In this document: positions 38,343 through 41,636 of the stretch, in pieces
Numbering within the stretch: position 1 is the first letter of the stretch
How the letters are laid out: each line of letters starts with the position of its first letter
NCBI GenBank assembly: GCA_015523605.1
Contig: WAKC01000017.1
Coordinates: 1-41,636, forward strand
DNA: 41,636 bases
From: Candidatus Geothermarchaeota archaeon
Lineage (GTDB): Archaea > Thermoproteota > Nitrososphaeria > Geothermarchaeales > JDFR-13
Direction: 5' to 3'
Program-made: the position numbers and the translations under genes
The notes under the pieces: generated by a model
Told to the model about the DNA's origin: nothing
The model's database searches: none
Seen by the model: only the letters and a program-made list of their open reading frames with translations

Positions 38343-41300
38343 CTAGACCACCTCCTTAACATTCAAACGTGGATATATAGTCATACTCTTCAACTCATCA
38401 AGGAGGAGTTTAAATGCATAGGAAACATTGACAGGCACGATTGGGGCATCAGGCCCGTCAACAGGACATACAAACCTCTCTTCACGGGCATCATAATAGC
38501 CCTCTAAGCCACACTCAGTACAGACGAATATCGTTGTCTTATCAGATGCATCTAACAATCTCTCCTTAATGATGGATGATGCTCCATAGGCAAGGAAGAC
38601 GTCCTTCTCCATATCTCCAATCCTCAGCCCTCCATCCCTAGCCCTACCCTCCGTAGGCTGTCTAGTAAGTATCTGTATAGGACCTATAGACCTGGCATGC
38701 ATCTTATCAGCCACCATATGATGGAGCTTCTGATAGTATACTATACCGATGAAGATATGCGCCTTCAACTTCCTACCTGTACGGCCATCATATAATACCT
38801 CCGTACCCATAGGCTCGAACCCAACCTCCTTAAGCATCTGAGAGAGCTCCTCATAGTTGAAAGAGACGAAGGGAGAACCGTCTACAAATCTACCGGCCAA
38901 GGCACCATATTTACCGGCGATAGACTCTAGGAACTGTCCAACAGTCATTCTAGATGGGAATGCATGTGGATTAATCAATAAGTCGGGAATTATACCATCA
39001 GCAGTATATGGCATATCTTCTGGAGGAGCCAAAAGCCCTATAACACCCTTCTGACCATGTCTAGACGCGAGTTTATCGCCGAGCTCAGGAATCCTATATT
39101 CACGTATCCTAACCATGGCAGTCAATTCACCATCCCTGTTGATCGTTAATAATACCTTATCCACTGTAGCTTCAAACTGGTCTATAGAGACCGAATAGTC
39201 CCTCCTCCTCTCTGTGAAAGACATCTCCCTAAACTCACTTTCAAATCTAGGTGGACCAGTCTTGCCTATGACCACATCATCCTTCACAAGTTTAGCCTCT
39301 AGGTATGGAAGACCATCCTCCTCCAAATTCCTATAATGGTCTTCACCCATATAGTTAATAACATCTGAAGTGGGAACCTCAAACCTATCTGCCACACCAC
39401 CTCCATGTAATTTAGCGACAGCCTCATATGTCTTATAGAAGAATGACCTGAGTAAGCCTCGATCAACCGCCGCCTTATTGATGACAACGGCATCCTCCAT
39501 GTTATAACTCTCGTAAGACAAAATAGCTACTACTAGATTCTGACCGATTGGCCTATCATTAAGATTAATCATATCCGTGATACGTGTCTGCACAATAGGG
39601 ATCTGAGGATATTCTAGCAGATGGCCCCGTGAATCCATCCTATAATTAATGTTTGTAAATGGAATTCCGAGGGCCTGTTTAGCCATAGCAGCCTCATATG
39701 AATTACGTGGACTTTGATTATGCTCTGCGAAGGGAATAATTGATGCAGTAATTCCGAGGAAGAAGTATGGAGCTAGCTCTAAATGTGTATGTTCTTTAGT
39801 TAACTCCTCTGGGAAGAATGCTGAGAGAATGTTAAATTCTTCATTGGCATCTATTAATTCTATAATACCCTGCTTAAGAAGATCTGAAAACTTGAGAGTG
39901 CCGTTTTTAACCATCTCAATATGTTCCTTCGTGAGAAGAGGTTTGCCATCAACAACCCTTATCAAAGGTCTTAAAACCCTTGCACTGCTACTATCGATAT
40001 AAACCTCAGGACGTATATTTTCATTCTCATATGTCCTGATTGCTATACTTACATCAGGTGGAATTATACCACTCCTTCTATAAGTCCTTATCTTCTCAAC
40101 AAATTCAAATGGATCCATGACGAAGCCGATAAAATCTCCATTTAGAAATACCTTCGAGCCAGAGGACCAGTGTTCCTCATTAGCTTCTTCAACCTTTATC
40201 AAACCCTCTTTAAGCAGAAGTTCCAGTATGAGATCTGCCGGATACTCGTTAGATACAACTGCAGATAAGGCTAGATTCTTAACCAACCCTATATTCTGCC
40301 CTTCAGGACTCTCAACTGGACATATCCTACCTAAGTGAGATGCATGAACCTCTCTAGCCTCAAACTGAGGCCTACTCCTACTAAGAGGACTCTGAATCCT
40401 CCTAAGATGGCTCAATGTAGAGAGGAAGTTTGTCCTATCCAACATCTGAGTAACTCCAGTGGTTCTCTGAGACCATGTACCTGTAGCCAAGGCATGGGTA
40501 AGCCTATGCGTTATCTTACTACCCCTAACAAGATATGTTAGTTGAACCCTTCCATTGTATAGATAGTGTTTGGATATATTATAACTAAGATCCTTCAGAA
40601 GGGATTTAAGGGACTTGGCAAATATCTGGCCGAGCAATGGACCTGCTAGCCTAAGCCTCTTATAGGCATAATGATCCCTATCATCCTCCTTCCTCCATCC
40701 AAGCTTCAACTCAATAGCTCTCCTAACCATTTCAGCAAGCAGATAAGCCTTCCTCAACCTATACTCCGGACCCATACCAACATGGGGGAAGAGGTACTTG
40801 TCTAGAATATGACGGGCTCGATTAATCCTCCTATCAATAGGTTGCTGAGACGCCTGGGTTCTATTACCTATATAGAGGAGAGCCTCATCCTGAGTCTTTA
40901 TATCCCTATATTTATTTAAAACCGGGAATAGATTATCCTGTATCTCCCTATGATGAGAAACAGCCTCAGCAATGTCACCCTCTTTAACGACACCTAAAGC
41001 CTTCATAACAATTGGGAATGGTATTGGAGAGAGTGTAAATGGAAGAGTAACAACTATCGTATCTCTCTTAAGCGTGACAACGACATGATTCCTTAACGAC
41101 CCCTTAACTGATAATATTCTAGAGGAATAGGACTTGGTTGATGAAGTTTTATCAACCCTCGTAATAATAGTGTTAGAAGCCAGATCTTCAACCGCGATAA
41201 TAGCTCTTTCACTACCATTTATAATGAAGTATCCACCCGGGTCATCCGGGTCTTCACCCATCTTAATAAGATTTTCTCTGGACTCCCCATGGAGATAACA

Positions 41301-41636
41301 AATTTTTGATTTAACCATAACTGGAAGCTGTCCAAGCTCAACCTCCTCAGTCAATTCAAAGCCTCCCTGTATCTTCTTAAATACCGCCTTGATCGGTGCA
41401 TAATAGGAGAACCCTCTAAGCCTACATATTGAAGGGATATACCCACTCTTCTTTGTTAGGGGGGCGCCGGAAACATCTTTTGTACTTGGGGGGTCCACCC
41501 AGACCTTAACAATCTCAAATATGACTTCTCCATGCTGGGTCTGAATCTTAAAACCTTTATTCTCCTCTACAATCTCATGAATCGTCTTATCAATAAATTC
41601 ATTATAAGAGTCAATATGTTGCTTAGATAAGCCAAA
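38343..41636 (-). CDS. rpoB: DNA-directed RNA polymerase subunit B, unsplit, 5' end cut by the window
   Basis: At least 1097 residues visible. The frame stays open to the window edge, and the residues just inside it, LSKQHIDSYNEFIDKTIHEI, are the usual N-terminus of B, so only about 20-30 residues are missing. A GTG at 41498 is internal, not the start. The chain is not split into B' and B''. Active-site parts: SYNMEDAVVINK, GDKLASRHGQKGVIG, and HHMVADKMHARSIGPIQ followed by the TRQPTEGRARDGGLRIGDME switch region. The C-terminal zinc ribbon has CTECG but then CPVDG, so the expected fourth Cys is Asp. The stop abuts the rpoA ATG. Confidence 0.97.
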   Translation of the reverse strand, partial: FGLSKQHIDSYNEFIDKTIHEIVEENKGFKIQTQHGEVIFEIVKVWVDPPSTKDVSGAPLTKKSGYIPSICRLRGFSYYAPIKAVFKKIQGGFELTEEVELGQLPVMVKSKICYLHGESRENLIKMGEDPDDPGGYFIINGSERAIIAVEDLASNTIITRVDKTSSTKSYSSRILSVKGSLRNHVVVTLKRDTIVVTLPFTLSPIPFPIVMKALGVVKEGDIAEAVSHHREIQDNLFPVLNKYRDIKTQDEALLYIGNRTQASQQPIDRRINRARHILDKYLFPHVGMGPEYRLRKAYLLAEMVRRAIELKLGWRKEDDRDHYAYKRLRLAGPLLGQIFAKSLKSLLKDLSYNISKHYLYNGRVQLTYLVRGSKITHRLTHALATGTWSQRTTGVTQMLDRTNFLSTLSHLRRIQSPLSRSRPQFEAREVHASHLGRICPVESPEGQNIGLVKNLALSAVVSNEYPADLILELLLKEGLIKVEEANEEHWSSGSKVFLNGDFIGFVMDPFEFVEKIRTYRRSGIIPPDVSIAIRTYENENIRPEVYIDSSSARVLRPLIRVVDGKPLLTKEHIEMVKNGTLKFSDLLKQGIIELIDANEEFNILSAFFPEELTKEHTHLELAPYFFLGITASIIPFAEHNQSPRNSYEAAMAKQALGIPFTNINYRMDSRGHLLEYPQIPIVQTRITDMINLNDRPIGQNLVVAILSYESYNMEDAVVINKAAVDRGLLRSFFYKTYEAVAKLHGGGVADRFEVPTSDVINYMGEDHYRNLEEDGLPYLEAKLVKDDVVIGKTGPPRFESEFREMSFTERRRDYSVSIDQFEATVDKVLLTINRDGELTAMVRIREYRIPELGDKLASRHGQKGVIGLLAPPEDMPYTADGIIPDLLINPHAFPSRMTVGQFLESIAGKYGALAGRFVDGSPFVSFNYEELSQMLKEVGFEPMGTEVLYDGRTGRKLKAHIFIGIVYYQKLHHMVADKMHARSIGPIQILTRQPTEGRARDGGLRIGDMEKDVFLAYGASSIIKERLLDASDKTTIFVCTECGLEGYYDAREERFVCPVDGPDAPIVPVNVSYAFKLLLDELKSMTIYPRLNVKEVV

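Noticed and set aside
41496-41498. GTG as the start of rpoB
   Set aside because: The frame continues upstream with the conserved N-terminal residues of subunit B up to the window edge.
1-41636. CRISPR arrays, insertion sequences, integrases or direct repeats
   Set aside because: No regularly spaced repeats, transposase-like proteins or terminal inverted repeats were seen; gaps are too short for such elements.

Overview
This window is a dense, AT-rich archaeal chromosome segment with short intergenic gaps (none above about 150 bases), TATA-like boxes 25-30 bases before many starts, GGTG/GAGG ribosome-binding sites and frequent gene overlaps. The gene content is archaeal throughout: eukaryote-type ribosomal proteins (S24e, S27ae, S6e, S28e, L24e, L18e, L30e, L7Ae), aIF2-gamma, aIF5B, EF-1A and RNA polymerase subunits A, B, D, E', N with Spt4. 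The largest polymerase subunit is one unsplit 1278-residue chain (A' and A'' fused) and subunit B is also unsplit. Together with a complete aerobic oxidase, this points to the TACK side of the archaea, for example the Thaumarchaeota/Aigarchaeota line. The exact lineage cannot be fixed from this window. Very GC-rich tRNA stems in an AT-rich genome hint at a thermophile.

Layout. 1-530 (+): S24e and S27ae. 541-4124 (-): rpoE1 (Rpb7), spt4, GTP-dependent dephospho-CoA kinase, an unrecognised HExxH protein and a nucleotidyltransferase-kinase fusion. 4179-8488 (-): aIF5B interrupted by a mini-intein in its P-loop, S6e, aIF2-gamma and a PIN-domain protein. 8631-9871 (-): L7Ae, S28e, L24e, Ndk. 9948-21038 (-): a long super-operon S13-S4-S11-rpoD-L18e-L13-S9-rpoN-enolase-S2-MEMO-mevalonate kinase-IPP isomerase-prenyl synthase-GluRS, which joins transcription, translation and isoprenoid lipid synthesis. 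21102-24197 (-): glmS, a small membrane protein and a GlcNAc-1-phosphate transferase-like enzyme, probably a sugar-precursor/glycosylation group. 24238-24350 (-): a tRNA-Ser(UGA) best read as carrying two introns.

24422-30358: a respiratory block. A CPSCG membrane protein (+) ends tail-to-tail with Sco1 (-). Then come a cupredoxin, Cox IV, a Cox I-III fusion and Cox II (all -), and a divergent HTH_10 regulator (+) across a promoter that contains an inverted repeat. 30404-30832 (+): archease. 30841-41636 (-): rpoB (5' end outside the window)-rpoA-L30e-nusA-S12-S7-EF1A-S10, the classic archaeal 'str' order.

Most of the window is housekeeping. The unusual items are the split P-loop of aIF5B, the doubly interrupted tRNA-Ser, a Cox I without the K-channel lysine, a transferase with Asn at a normally catalytic Asp, a divergent enolase, and the nucleotidyltransferase-kinase/HExxH pair sitting in a conserved RNA polymerase/ribosomal neighbourhood.
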